Origin: Flavonifractor sp963557075
GTDB taxonomy: Bacteria; Bacillota; Clostridia; Oscillospirales; Oscillospiraceae
Assembly (NCBI GenBank): GCA_963557075.1
Contig: CAUWDA010000005.1
Location: 13,896-77,895, forward strand
Direction: 5' to 3'
Length of the DNA stretch: 64,000 nt
Below, in pieces: positions 42,494 through 50,830 of this stretch. How positions within the stretch are numbered: the stretch's first letter is position 1; every line of letters starts with the position of its first letter. A program made the position numbers and the translations under genes. Under the pieces are notes generated by a model that saw only the letters and a program-made list of their open reading frames with translations, was not told the DNA's origin and made no database searches.

Positions 42494-43888
42494 ATGAAAA
42501 AATCAAGACTGCTCTCCCTGTTTCTCTCTCTGGTCCTGATCACGGGCCTGCTCACCCCCCTGGCCGCTGCTGCCGGCAGCGGCAGCGCCATCCTGGACGG
42601 GATGGATGTCAACGCCAAAGCCGCGGTACTGGTGGACCCCAACACCAACGAGGTCCTCTATGAGAAAAACGCCCACGGCAAGATGTACCCCGCCTCCATC
42701 ACCAAGGTGATGACCTGTCTGCTCACCCTGGAGGCGGTGGATGCGGGGCAGCTCTCCCTGGAGCAGACCGTCACCGCCGGCAGCTCCATCCACACCGGGA
42801 TCGGCGCCGGCGCCTCCACCGCCGACATCAAGGAGGGGGAGCAGATCCGCGTCATTGATCTACTCTACGCCGCCCTCATCCCCTCCGCCAACGAGGCCTG
42901 CAACGTGATGGCGGCGGCGGTGGCCGGCGATGTACCCGCCTTTGTGGAGCGGATGAATCAGCGGGCCGCCGAGCTGGGGATGACGGATACCCACTTCGCC
43001 AACACCCACGGCTATCACGACGACGACCACTACACCTCTGCCTACGACGTCTTTCTCATGTGCCAGGAAGCCATGAAGCACGAGACCTTCCGCACCATCG
43101 TCTCCTCCAAAAGCTACGAGATGCCCGCCACCAACATCCACACCGAGCCCCGGGTGGTCCACTCCACCAACGCCCTGATCTCCAACTGGAACGTGGCCGG
43201 ATATCTCTACTCCCACGCCACCGGCATCAAGACCGGCCACACCAATGAGTCGGGCTACTGCCTGGCGGCCTCCGCCACCCGGGAGGACCGGAGCCTTATC
43301 TCCGTGGTCATGGGGTGCGAGCGGGAGCCGGGCACCACCGGCAGCAAGGGCTTCATCTACTTCAACGAGACCATCCGTCTGTTCGATTGGGGCTTTAAAA
43401 ACTTCTCCTCCCAGACCATTCTGGACGCCACCAAGCGGGACATCCCTGAGATCGAGGTCACGCTGGGTAAGAACACCAACTATGTGACCCTGGAGCCCCA
43501 GGGCCAGATCACCGCTCTGCTGCCCAACGACATCTCCCCCGAGGACTTTCAGTTTTCCTATACCCGCAACGCCGATACGGTAGAGGCGCCGGTGGAAAAG
43601 GGACAGGTGCTGGGCACCATCACCGCCACCTTTAACGGCAAGGAATACGGCTCTCTCCCCCTGGTGGCCAGCATCAGCGTGGAGGCCGACCCCCTGCTCT
43701 ACCATCTGGACCGGATCCAGAAATTCTTCTCCCAGCTCTGGGTCAAGATCATTCTGGTGGTGCTGCTGGTGGTCATCCTGCTGCTCATCGTCCGCCGGCT
43801 CTTCTTCCGGGGACGGCGGGGCGGCCGCCGTGGCAATTACTCCTACAGCGGCGGCTCCCACTACAGCGGACGCCACAGAAGAAGATAA
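42494..43888 (+). CDS. D-alanyl-D-alanine carboxypeptidase (DacA/DacF type)
   Basis: Penicillin-binding peptidase that trims the terminal D-Ala of peptidoglycan stem peptides. A signal peptide (LLSLFLSLVLITGLLTPLAAAA) precedes the catalytic domain; the active-site motifs are SITK (in PASITKVMT), SAN (IPSANEACN) and KTG (GIKTGHTNESG). After a beta-sandwich C-terminal domain a membrane helix (IILVVLLVVILLLIV) and a basic tail anchor it, 464 residues in all. The ATG at 42494 has GGAG six bases before it. Spore-cortex or vegetative role cannot be told apart. Confidence 0.92.
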   Translation: MKKSRLLSLFLSLVLITGLLTPLAAAAGSGSAILDGMDVNAKAAVLVDPNTNEVLYEKNAHGKMYPASITKVMTCLLTLEAVDAGQLSLEQTVTAGSSIHTGIGAGASTADIKEGEQIRVIDLLYAALIPSANEACNVMAAAVAGDVPAFVERMNQRAAELGMTDTHFANTHGYHDDDHYTSAYDVFLMCQEAMKHETFRTIVSSKSYEMPATNIHTEPRVVHSTNALISNWNVAGYLYSHATGIKTGHTNESGYCLAASATREDRSLISVVMGCEREPGTTGSKGFIYFNETIRLFDWGFKNFSSQTILDATKRDIPEIEVTLGKNTNYVTLEPQGQITALLPNDISPEDFQFSYTRNADTVEAPVEKGQVLGTITATFNGKEYGSLPLVASISVEADPLLYHLDRIQKFFSQLWVKIILVVLLVVILLLIVRRLFFRGRRGGRRGNYSYSGGSHYSGRHRRR

Positions 43889-43890
43889 CG

Positions 43891-43927
43891 AAAAAAACGC
43901 CTGCTGCGCGCGCAGCAGGCGTTTTTT
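43891..43927. terminator. Bidirectional intrinsic terminator
   Basis: AAAAAACGCCTGCTGCG / CGCAGCAGGCGTTTTTT between the carboxypeptidase and the convergent thiamin operon end. Confidence 0.93.
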
Positions 43928-43928
43928 A

Positions 43929-44942
43929 TTACTGGCTCAGCAGATCCACATACAGCTGGTCCAGGCCGGGGGCCTGGTCGATAAGCCCCTCGCTGAGCAG
44001 CCAGTCCACATTTTCCTGCCAGCAGGCGGCAGTCTGGCTCAGGAAGGGGGCGGTCTCCGTCTCCATCATGGGCAGCAGAGTGGCCATGCTCTTCTGCTCC
44101 ACCGTTTGGGACAGGGGGAAGTTCTCCTCGTTCTGGTTGTCCAGCAGGATCTGGAGCACACCGTCCGGGTCGGCCTGCATATCGTCAAAGCCCCTGGCGC
44201 AGGCCCGCAGGAAGCCCCGCAGCACCTCCGGCTCCTTCTCGATCATGGCGTCGTTGGCCAGGAACACCCCCTCGTAGTAGGTGGGCACGCCGTAGTCGTC
44301 CAGGTCGAACCAGTTGACCGCGAAGCCCTCCTCCTCCATCTGGGGCACCTCGTGGTTCACCAGACAGCCGATGGTGGCGTCCACATTGCCGGTGGTCATG
44401 GAGCTCATCAGGTCAAAGCCCACGTCGATCATGGTCACGTCGCTGTCATCCGCGCCCACATAGGCCATCAGGCTGCGGATCAGCGCCTCGGACAGCTCTG
44501 TACCGGCGTAGCCGATGGTCTTGCCCACCAGATCCTCCGGGGAGGTGATGTCCTTGTCCTTCAGAGAGAGGACGATGTTCAGCGGCCCCTGGACCACAGC
44601 GCCGATGGACTTCACCGGTACATTCTGGTTGGCCCGGGCGATGATCACATCCTGCTGGTAGTACAGGCCGATCTCCGCCTGACCGGCGGCCACCAGGGAG
44701 ATGGCGTCGTTGGCGTTGGAGGGGAACTGGATGTTGACCTTCAGCCCCTCCTCCGCAAAGTAGCCCTTCTCGATGGCGTCATAAAGGAAGGCGTGGAGGG
44801 CGTTGGGGTACCAGTCCAGCACCACGCTGACCTCCCGCAGGTCCTCCCCGCCGCCAGCCGTCTCCTGACTGCCGCCGGCGGGGGCGGAACAGCCCGCCAG
44901 CAGCATGGCCCCGGCCAGGGCCAGTGCAGCAATTCGTTTCAT
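43929..44942 (-). CDS. thiY: Thiamin-precursor ABC transporter substrate-binding lipoprotein ThiY
   Basis: Extracytoplasmic receptor of the ThiXYZ importer, which in other Firmicutes brings in a formylaminopyrimidine salvage precursor. It has an N-terminal lipobox LLAGC (Cys near residue 18) and the NMT1/THI5-like fold: LDWYPNALHAFLYDAIEKGYF and NDAISLVAAGQAEIGL are diagnostic. Length is 337 residues. It is the last gene of a nine-gene minus-strand operon starting at thiD. Ligand identity (HMP, FAMP or thiamin) is inferred from context. Confidence 0.87.
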   Translation of the reverse strand: MKRIAALALAGAMLLAGCSAPAGGSQETAGGGEDLREVSVVLDWYPNALHAFLYDAIEKGYFAEEGLKVNIQFPSNANDAISLVAAGQAEIGLYYQQDVIIARANQNVPVKSIGAVVQGPLNIVLSLKDKDITSPEDLVGKTIGYAGTELSEALIRSLMAYVGADDSDVTMIDVGFDLMSSMTTGNVDATIGCLVNHEVPQMEEEGFAVNWFDLDDYGVPTYYEGVFLANDAMIEKEPEVLRGFLRACARGFDDMQADPDGVLQILLDNQNEENFPLSQTVEQKSMATLLPMMETETAPFLSQTAACWQENVDWLLSEGLIDQAPGLDQLYVDLLSQ

Positions 44943-44972
44943 ATCTATCGTTCCTTTCCTGTTGATCTATCT

Positions 44973-45728
44973 TTAGGATTCCCCCCGCCAGCGGACAAAT
45001 TTCCGCTCCAGCAGTGAGATCACCCCGACCGCCGCCATGGCGGTGACCGAAAGGAGCACGATGGGGGCAAATACCCCCGCTCCGTCCAGCTGGGTCATCA
45101 TCCGGCGGGAGAAGTAGCCCAGGCCGCTCTGGGCCCCCAGCCACTCCCCGATGGCCGCGCCGATGATGCTCATGGGCACCGCCATCTTGACGGCGGAGAA
45201 GAAATAGGGCAGGGCGCAGGGGGCCTTGATCTTCCAAAAGATCTCCCGGCGGGTGGCGCCGTAGGTCTGGAGCAGCTCGGCCATCTCCACCTTGGCGGAG
45301 CGCAGCCCGTCGTACACCGTAATCGTGATAGGGAAAAAGGTGATGAGCACCGTCACCAGCACCTTGCTCCACAGACCGTAGCCAAACCACAGCACGAAGA
45401 GGGGGGCGATGGCGGTGGTGGGGATGGTCTGGGAGACCACCACCACGGGGTAGAGCATCCGCCGCACCATGTCGCTGGCATCCATGGACACCGCCAGGAC
45501 CAGCCCCAGCACCAGAGAGATGGCCAGACCGGTCACGGTGACCAGCATGGTAGCAGGCAGATGGACGGTAAAGAGAGGCCCCCGCAGCTCCCACATCCGC
45601 TGGAGGATCTGGACCGGGGTGGGTAGGATATAGGCCGCGTCCATCCCCATGGCCCCCGCCTGCCAGAGCATCAGCAGAGCCAGCAGAAAAACCAGGGCAG
45701 GCAGATTGGCTTTACAGGCTTTCTTCAT
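44973..45728 (-). CDS. thiX: Thiamin-precursor ABC transporter permease ThiX
   Basis: Membrane permease of the ThiXYZ transporter, 251 residues with about six helices; the EAA loop is visible as ELLQTYGATRREIFWKIKAP. The start is the ATG at 45728 (MKKACKANL), which overlaps the stop of thiZ in an ATGA arrangement; longer in-frame extension to 45965 has no family content and lies over the thiZ gene. It is followed by thiY. Confidence 0.88.
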   Translation of the reverse strand: MKKACKANLPALVFLLALLMLWQAGAMGMDAAYILPTPVQILQRMWELRGPLFTVHLPATMLVTVTGLAISLVLGLVLAVSMDASDMVRRMLYPVVVVSQTIPTTAIAPLFVLWFGYGLWSKVLVTVLITFFPITITVYDGLRSAKVEMAELLQTYGATRREIFWKIKAPCALPYFFSAVKMAVPMSIIGAAIGEWLGAQSGLGYFSRRMMTQLDGAGVFAPIVLLSVTAMAAVGVISLLERKFVRWRGES

Positions 45729-46486
45729 GCCGTCACCTGCTTTCTCAGCAGCGCGATAAGCCGCTCCTTCAGCTCCACCATCTCCGGCATCTTCAGGCTG
45801 GACCGGTCCCGGGGGAAGGCCGCGGGCACCGGGATCTCCGTCAGGGTGCGAATGGGGGTGGACTCCACCACCAGCACGCTGGAGGAGAGGAACACCGCCT
45901 CCTCCACATCGTGGGTGATAAAGAGGATGGTCTTTCTGTGCCGCTGCCACTGGTCCAGCAGCCACTCCTGCATGGAGATACGGGTGAGAAAATCCAGCGC
46001 GGAGAAAGGCTCGTCCAGCAGCAGCAGGTCGCTCCCCGTCAGCATGGTGCGGGCAAAGGCGGCCCGCTGGCGCATACCGCCGGACAGCTCATCCGGCATC
46101 TTGTCACAGCAGCCCTCCAGACCGACCTCCACCAGAGCCGCCTCCACCCTCTCCCGCCGCTGAGCCTTGGACATTCCTCCGGCGATCTCCAGGGGCAGGG
46201 CCACGTTCTCCCCCACCGTTCGCCAGGGAAAGAGCAGATCCTTCTGGGGCATATAGCCGCAGTATCTCTTCCGATCCCCAATGGGGGCGCCGTCCACCAG
46301 GATCTCCCCGCCTTTGGGCTTGAGCAGGCCGTTGGTCATGCGGAAAATGGTGCTCTTGCCGCAGCCGCTCACCCCCAGGACACAGTGGAACGAGCCTGGT
46401 TCCACCTGGAAGGACAGCTTGTCGATGATGTCAAACTCCTCTGCGGGATACTGATAGGACACCTGCCGAAATTCCAGCGCGCTCAC
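45725..46486 (-). CDS. thiZ: Thiamin-precursor ABC transporter ATP-binding protein ThiZ
   Basis: ATPase of the ThiXYZ transporter. Walker A GVSGCGKSTIFR, signature LSGGMRQRAAFARTM, Walker B LLLLDEPFSALD and the H-loop FITHDVEEAV are all present in 253 residues of the nitrate/taurine/pyrimidine branch. It overlaps tenA upstream and thiX downstream, each by four bases. Its place between tenA and thiX fixes the thiamin role. Confidence 0.88.
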   Translation of the reverse strand: MSALEFRQVSYQYPAEEFDIIDKLSFQVEPGSFHCVLGVSGCGKSTIFRMTNGLLKPKGGEILVDGAPIGDRKRYCGYMPQKDLLFPWRTVGENVALPLEIAGGMSKAQRRERVEAALVEVGLEGCCDKMPDELSGGMRQRAAFARTMLTGSDLLLLDEPFSALDFLTRISMQEWLLDQWQRHRKTILFITHDVEEAVFLSSSVLVVESTPIRTLTEIPVPAAFPRDRSSLKMPEMVELKERLIALLRKQVTA

Positions 46487-47142
46487 GGTTCCAGCCTCCA
46501 GGCCATCTCCCAGAAGCCCAGCTCATACTTGCTGCAGGCCACAAAGATATCCTCCAGCCGCCGGTACTCCTCCTCGGTGCACCCCTGGGCCAGCGCATCC
46601 ATCCGGGCCACCAGGGCCTCGTTGGTCCTTTGATACTCCTCCCCAGCGTAGCTCTGTACCCACTCACCGTAGAAGGGATGGTCCGCCGCGCCGGGGATAG
46701 CGGCCAGCCGGGCGCCGATCTCGGCGTAGCTCCAGGAGCAGGCCAGAATGGAGGCCACGATCTCCGCCGGACTGCCGGCGGCCGCCACCGCCAGCATATA
46801 GTGGGTGTAGGACAAGTTGGACAGGGCGGGCTTCACCTGAAAGACCTGTTCCTCCGTAATGCCCATCCGGGCCATATAGGCCCGGTGGGTCTTCATCTCG
46901 CCGCCCAGGATGGCGTCCACGTTGGCGGCGAAGAAGCGCATCAGTTCCGGTTCCTTGGCCTTCACCACGCCCCAGGCGAACACCTTGGCGTAGTCAAAGA
47001 GATAGAGATAGTCCTGAAGCAGAAAGTACTGGAATTTCTCCTGCGCCAGGCTGCCGTCCCCGATCCCCTGGACAAAGGGGTGGTTATAGCAGGTCTGCCA
47101 GACTGGCTTTGCCGCTTCATAAAGCCGCTGTGTCACGCTCAT
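46483..47142 (-). CDS. tenA: Thiaminase II / aminopyrimidine aminohydrolase TenA
   Basis: Hydrolyses aminopyrimidine breakdown products of thiamin to HMP, allowing salvage. The family blocks are PFVQGIGDGSLAQEKFQYFL, YLYLFDYAKVFAWGVVKA and the active-site Cys in ILACSWSYAEIG (about residue 134), with the C-terminal YELGFWEMAW. The ATG at 47142 (219 residues) has GGAGG eight bases upstream. Overlaps the HAD gene upstream and thiZ downstream. Confidence 0.93.
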   Translation of the reverse strand: MSVTQRLYEAAKPVWQTCYNHPFVQGIGDGSLAQEKFQYFLLQDYLYLFDYAKVFAWGVVKAKEPELMRFFAANVDAILGGEMKTHRAYMARMGITEEQVFQVKPALSNLSYTHYMLAVAAAGSPAEIVASILACSWSYAEIGARLAAIPGAADHPFYGEWVQSYAGEEYQRTNEALVARMDALAQGCTEEEYRRLEDIFVACSKYELGFWEMAWRLEP

Positions 47143-47777
47143 AGGGCGTTCCTCCAATCCAATATGGTCTCATCCGCAAGGGCGGCCAGTTCGGGCCAGT
47201 CCTGTTCATAGGCCGCCTCCGGTATCCCTACGGTATAAAAGCCCGCCGCTTTGGCCGTGCGGGCTGCATAGAGCGCATCCTCAAAGACGGCGGTCTCCCC
47301 CGGTACGCCGCCCAGGCGGCGGGCCGCCTCCAGATAGATCTCAGGGCTGTCCTTACTGCGCCCCAGGCTCTCACAGCTGAGGATACACGCAAAGTATCCC
47401 GCCACCCCCAGCCGCTCCAGGCAGGCCCTGGCCAGCGGTTCCGCTGTGGCGGTAGCCACACACATCCGGACCCCCTTCGCCCGCAGGCGCTCCAGATAGG
47501 CCGGGACTCCCGGCTTCAGGGGGACGTCGGTTCGGTAGTGTCCGGCCATCATCTCCTCCATCTCCGCTACGATCCGCTCCGGCGGCCCCGGAATGGAGAA
47601 GGTATCCATGAAATAGGCCGCGCCCTCCAGCATTGTCATGGCCTGCACCATCCACAGCAGCCGCTGGTCCGGCCAGATGCCGCAGCGCTCCAGATAAGCC
47701 CGGCCCAGCCCCTTCCAGTAGTGCATGGAGTCCACCAGGGTGCCGTCCATGTCGAAAATACAGAACTTTTTATCCAC
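47139..47777 (-). CDS. HAD-family phosphatase in the thiamin operon
   Basis: HAD hydrolase of 212 residues, beta-phosphoglucomutase/phosphoglycolate phosphatase-like. Motif I is FDMDGTLVDS with the nucleophile Asp near residue 8, the cap domain follows, and the later VCVATAT (motif II) and FEDALYAARTAKAAGF (motif IV) are present. It sits between thiE and tenA with overlaps on both sides, so a role in removing phosphate from a thiamin intermediate (such as TMP or HMP-P) is likely but not shown. Confidence 0.82.
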   Translation of the reverse strand: MDKKFCIFDMDGTLVDSMHYWKGLGRAYLERCGIWPDQRLLWMVQAMTMLEGAAYFMDTFSIPGPPERIVAEMEEMMAGHYRTDVPLKPGVPAYLERLRAKGVRMCVATATAEPLARACLERLGVAGYFACILSCESLGRSKDSPEIYLEAARRLGGVPGETAVFEDALYAARTAKAAGFYTVGIPEAAYEQDWPELAALADETILDWRNAL

Positions 47778-48429
47778 CAGCGGACACCATCCTGTCTGCC
47801 AGGTGCCGCAGGCGCCGTGCCGCTTCCTCCGGGTCCGGCTGCGCGAAGAGGGCGGACACCACGGCGGCTCCCGCCGCCCCTGTCCCTGCCAGCCGCGGCA
47901 GATTGTCCGCGTTGACCCCGCCGATGGCCACCACCGGGATGCTTACCGCCCGGCAGATCTCCCGCAGCGTCTCCAGACTCAGGCTTTTGGCGTCCTGCTT
48001 GGTGGTGGTGCCAAATACCGCCCCCGCGCCGATGTAGTCGGCTCCGGCCCGCTCCGCCGCCACCGCCAGCTCCACGGTATTGGCGGTGATGCCCAGGATC
48101 TTGTCCGGACCGATAAGGGCCCGCACGTCCCGGCCCATCAGGTCCTTCTGCCCCACATGGACCCCGTCGGCGCCGCAGGCCAGGGCCGCTTCCACACTGT
48201 CGTTGACCACGAAGGGCACATGATACCTCCCGGCAATGGTCCGCAGCTCCCTGGCCTCGGCCAGGAGCGACGCTTGATCCAACTCTTTTTCCCGCAGCTG
48301 GAGGAACGTGGCTCCGCCTTTCAGCACCGCTTCCACCGCCTGGGGCAGGGTACGCTCCCCCAGCCAGCTCCGGTCTGTAACGGCGTACAGGGTCATGCCC
48401 CGCCTGATCTCATCCCTGGTAAATTTCAT
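47770..48429 (-). CDS. thiE: Thiamin-phosphate synthase ThiE
   Basis: Joins HMP-PP and thiazole phosphate to form thiamin phosphate. TIM-barrel marks are LYAVTDRSWLGERTLPQAVE, KGGATFLQLREKELDQ, VNDSVEAALACGADGVHVGQ and IGAGAVFGTTTKQDA, with AIGGVNADNL near the end. At 219 residues it is complete. It overlaps thiM by 20 bases upstream and the HAD gene by eight bases. Confidence 0.95.
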   Translation of the reverse strand: MKFTRDEIRRGMTLYAVTDRSWLGERTLPQAVEAVLKGGATFLQLREKELDQASLLAEARELRTIAGRYHVPFVVNDSVEAALACGADGVHVGQKDLMGRDVRALIGPDKILGITANTVELAVAAERAGADYIGAGAVFGTTTKQDAKSLSLETLREICRAVSIPVVAIGGVNADNLPRLAGTGAAGAAVVSALFAQPDPEEAARRLRHLADRMVSAGG

Positions 48430-49255
48430 AACGCACTCCTTGCATCAGCTGTTCCTCCGTCAGGTTGAACACACTGTCGATGAGGTCCACCCGGAAGGTG
48501 GCGCTCCCCGTCCCCTTTTGCAGCCGCAGCTCCTCCGCCCGCTCGCCGGCGATGCCCATGGCCGCCGCAGCGGCAGCCGCCGCTGCAAAGGGCTTGTCCG
48601 GGCTGGCCCCGCAGAAGGCCCCGGTGAGGGCGGACAGCATACAGCCGCTGCCGGTGATCCGGGTCATGGTGGGGCTGCCGTTGCGGAGAAAGAGCACCCG
48701 GCCGGCAGTCGCGATGACGTCCACCGCGCCGGACAGGTTCACCACCGCGCCGGTCCGCGCCGCCAGGGAGCGGGCCAGCTCCGCCGCCTGGGGCAGGGCG
48801 GACTCGGTGACCGCGTCGGCCCGGTCCACCTCCACCCCGCTGCCGCCCGACCGGCCCACAGTCAGCGCCAGGATCTCCGAGGCGTTGCCCCGGATCGCCG
48901 AAAAGCGGACTTCCTCCAGCAGCTCCCGGGCGGTCTCCCGCCGCAGGCCGGTAAAACCGGCGGCCACCGGGTCAAAGACCACCGGCACCCCCAGGCGGTT
49001 GGCTTCCCGTCCGGCGTTCAGCATGGCCTCCCGCTCCCCTACAGCCCCCAGATTGAGCACCAGAGCCTGGACGCCGGCCACCGCGTCGGCCACCTCCAGC
49101 GGATGGTGGGCCATGGTGGCGGAGGCTCCTGCCGCCAGCAGGATGTTGGCGCAGTCGTTGACCGTGACCACATTGGTGATGCACTGGACCAGCGGCGCCC
49201 TCTCCCGCACCGCCCGGAGACAGGCGGCAAATTCCCTCCGCTCCATCCTGCTCAC
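48410..49255 (-). CDS. thiM: Hydroxyethylthiazole kinase ThiM
   Basis: Phosphorylates the salvaged thiazole moiety. Family blocks are VQCITNVVTVNDCANILLAA (about residues 23-42), DPVAAGFTGLR and the catalytic GSGCMLSALTGAF. The start is taken as the GTG at 49255 overlapping the thiW stop (GTGA); an ATG three codons later is also possible. Length 281 residues. The C-terminal end overlaps thiE. Confidence 0.94.
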   Translation of the reverse strand: MSRMERREFAACLRAVRERAPLVQCITNVVTVNDCANILLAAGASATMAHHPLEVADAVAGVQALVLNLGAVGEREAMLNAGREANRLGVPVVFDPVAAGFTGLRRETARELLEEVRFSAIRGNASEILALTVGRSGGSGVEVDRADAVTESALPQAAELARSLAARTGAVVNLSGAVDVIATAGRVLFLRNGSPTMTRITGSGCMLSALTGAFCGASPDKPFAAAAAAAAAMGIAGERAEELRLQKGTGSATFRVDLIDSVFNLTEEQLMQGVRYEIYQG

Positions 49256-49764
49256 CGGCGGACCAGGTCCTGCATGACCGCCAGGCCGCCGGAGCGCTTC
49301 AGGGCAAAGAGCACCGCGCCGGCGATCAGGGCGCCCGCCGTGGTGGAGATGAGGAAGGGACCCACAAAGGCGTACACCGCCGCCTGCTTATTGAGGAACA
49401 GGGTGGCGATGGGCCAGGCGGCCAGGCCGCCCAGGATACCGGTGCCCACCACCTCGCTCGCGCAGGTGAGGCCCAGATTCCGGGTCCCGGAATAGGCCAG
49501 GCCGCAGGCCAGGGCCCCCACCATGCTGCCCGGGAAGGCCAGCAGGGTGCCCAGCCCCATCAGGTTGCGCAGCAGGCTGGCCACAAAGGCGGAGGCCACC
49601 CCGTACCAGGGCCCCAGGAACACAGCGCACAGGATATTCACCATGTGCTGCACCGGGGAACACTTGGACCCCAGGATGGGAAAGGAGATCAGGCTGCCCA
49701 CCACTGCCACGGCGGTCAGCAGACCGGCCAGAGCCAGTTTCTTTACTCCATGATTGCGTCTCAT
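49252..49764 (-). CDS. thiW: Energy-coupling factor S component ThiW
   Basis: Thiazole-precursor binding membrane subunit of an ECF transporter, 170 residues. Six hydrophobic helices are visible, and PILGSKCSPVQHMVNILCAV-type sequence (here FPILGSKCSPVQHMVNILC) is the family hallmark. The ATG at 49764 has GAGGAG upstream; longer in-frame sequence to 50148 overlaps thiD and is discarded. The energising EcfAAT genes are not in this window. Confidence 0.92.
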   Translation of the reverse strand: MRRNHGVKKLALAGLLTAVAVVGSLISFPILGSKCSPVQHMVNILCAVFLGPWYGVASAFVASLLRNLMGLGTLLAFPGSMVGALACGLAYSGTRNLGLTCASEVVGTGILGGLAAWPIATLFLNKQAAVYAFVGPFLISTTAGALIAGAVLFALKRSGGLAVMQDLVRR

Positions 49765-49769
49765 TTCTA

Positions 49770-50579
49770 TCACTCCTCGCTTTTGGTCACGCCGCCCGCC
49801 GGGACGGCATAGTTGTGCCACAGGGGGCCGCTGCCCCGGCCCAGATCCAGTCCCGCCGCCATGGCCGCGGTGATATAGGCCTTGCCCCGCGCCACCGCAT
49901 CGGGCAGGGTCTCCCCCAGGGCCAGGAAAGAGGCGATGGCGGAGGACAGCGTACAGCCAGAGCCGTGGTTGTTGTCGTTGTCCACCCGGTTCCCCCGGAA
50001 CCAGCGGACCTGCCCTCTGTGCCACAGCAGGTCGTCGGCGCTGTCCCGCAGGTGCCCGCCCTTGATCAGCACCGCCCCGCTCAGGGTCCCGCCGATGGTC
50101 TCCGCCGCCCGCAGCATGTCCGCCTCCGTCTCGATGGCGAAGCCGCACAGCCGCTGGGCCTCCGGAATGTTGGGGGTGATCAGGGCGGCCAGGGGGAAGA
50201 GCTCCTCCCGCAGCGCGGTCAGGGCGCTGTCCTGCATGAGGGAGGACCCGCTGGTGGATACCATCACCGGGTCTACCACCACGTTTTCAGCTCCATACTG
50301 CCGCAGCTTTGCCCCGATGGTCCGGATGATGGGGGCAGAGGACACCATGCCGATCTTGACAGTCTGGGGCCGGATGTCCTCAAAGATGCAGTCCAGCTGC
50401 TCCCCTACGAACTCCGGCGTGGCCTCCAGCACATCCCGCACCCCGCAGGTGTTCTGGGCGGTGAGGGCGGTGATGGCGCTCATGCCATACACCCCCAGGC
50501 AGGTCATCGTCTTCAGATCCGCCTGGATACCGGCGCCGCCGCTGGAGTCACTGCCGGCAATGGTCAATACACACTTCAT
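49770..50579 (-). CDS. thiD: Hydroxymethylpyrimidine/phosphomethylpyrimidine kinase ThiD
   Basis: Two-step phosphorylation of HMP to HMP-PP. The N-terminus is VLTIAGSDSSGGAGIQADLK, with VVDPVMVSTSGSSL, LITPNIPEAQRL and the catalytic NNHGSGCTLSSAIASFLA. The ATG at 50579 has AGGAGC upstream and gives 269 residues; it is the first gene of the operon behind the TPP riboswitch. In-frame sequence to 50732 covers the riboswitch and is not coding. Confidence 0.95.
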   Translation of the reverse strand: MKCVLTIAGSDSSGGAGIQADLKTMTCLGVYGMSAITALTAQNTCGVRDVLEATPEFVGEQLDCIFEDIRPQTVKIGMVSSAPIIRTIGAKLRQYGAENVVVDPVMVSTSGSSLMQDSALTALREELFPLAALITPNIPEAQRLCGFAIETEADMLRAAETIGGTLSGAVLIKGGHLRDSADDLLWHRGQVRWFRGNRVDNDNNHGSGCTLSSAIASFLALGETLPDAVARGKAYITAAMAAGLDLGRGSGPLWHNYAVPAGGVTKSEE

Positions 50580-50618
50580 GCTCGCTCCTTCTTTCTTTTT
50601 GTTCTGCGGGTATGCCAA

Positions 50619-50649
50619 AAGCGGCAGGCCCCACCGGGACCTGCCGCTT
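50619..50649 (-). terminator. Riboswitch-controlled terminator before thiD
   Basis: AAGCGGCAGG / CCTGCCGCTT stem; on the minus strand it ends in TTTT. It lies between the TPP aptamer and thiD, so it is the likely expression platform. Confidence 0.87.
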
Positions 50650-50702
50650 CCATGTACGTCGTATCTTACTCCTCCGTACAGAGGAGACTCCGCACGGCAA
50701 CA

Positions 50703-50796
50703 GTGCTGCGTCCCTACGTTGGCATTACCCAAATCAGGTCAGGTCGAGGGACTGGCCCCTCCTCTCAGCCCCCTCGCGGGAGCTCCCTTGCACACT
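50703..50796 (-). ncRNA. TPP (THI-box) riboswitch
   Basis: Read on the minus strand it shows the conserved GGGGGCTGAGAGG, then GACCTGACCTGATTTGGGT and AATGCCAACGTAGGGA of the thiamin pyrophosphate aptamer. The promoter lies directly upstream and a terminator hairpin directly downstream. It would switch off the nine-gene thiamin salvage operon when TPP is plentiful. Confidence 0.97.
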
Positions 50797-50798
50797 AG

Positions 50799-50827
50799 AT
50801 TGTAATCTCTTTCCCGCCGCTTGTCAA
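50799..50827 (-). promoter_or_regulatory. Promoter of the thiamin salvage operon
   Basis: On the minus strand TTGACA (50822-50827), 17-bp spacer, TACAAT (50799-50804), ending a few bases before the TPP aptamer. Confidence 0.82.
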
Positions 50828-50830
50828 TCC

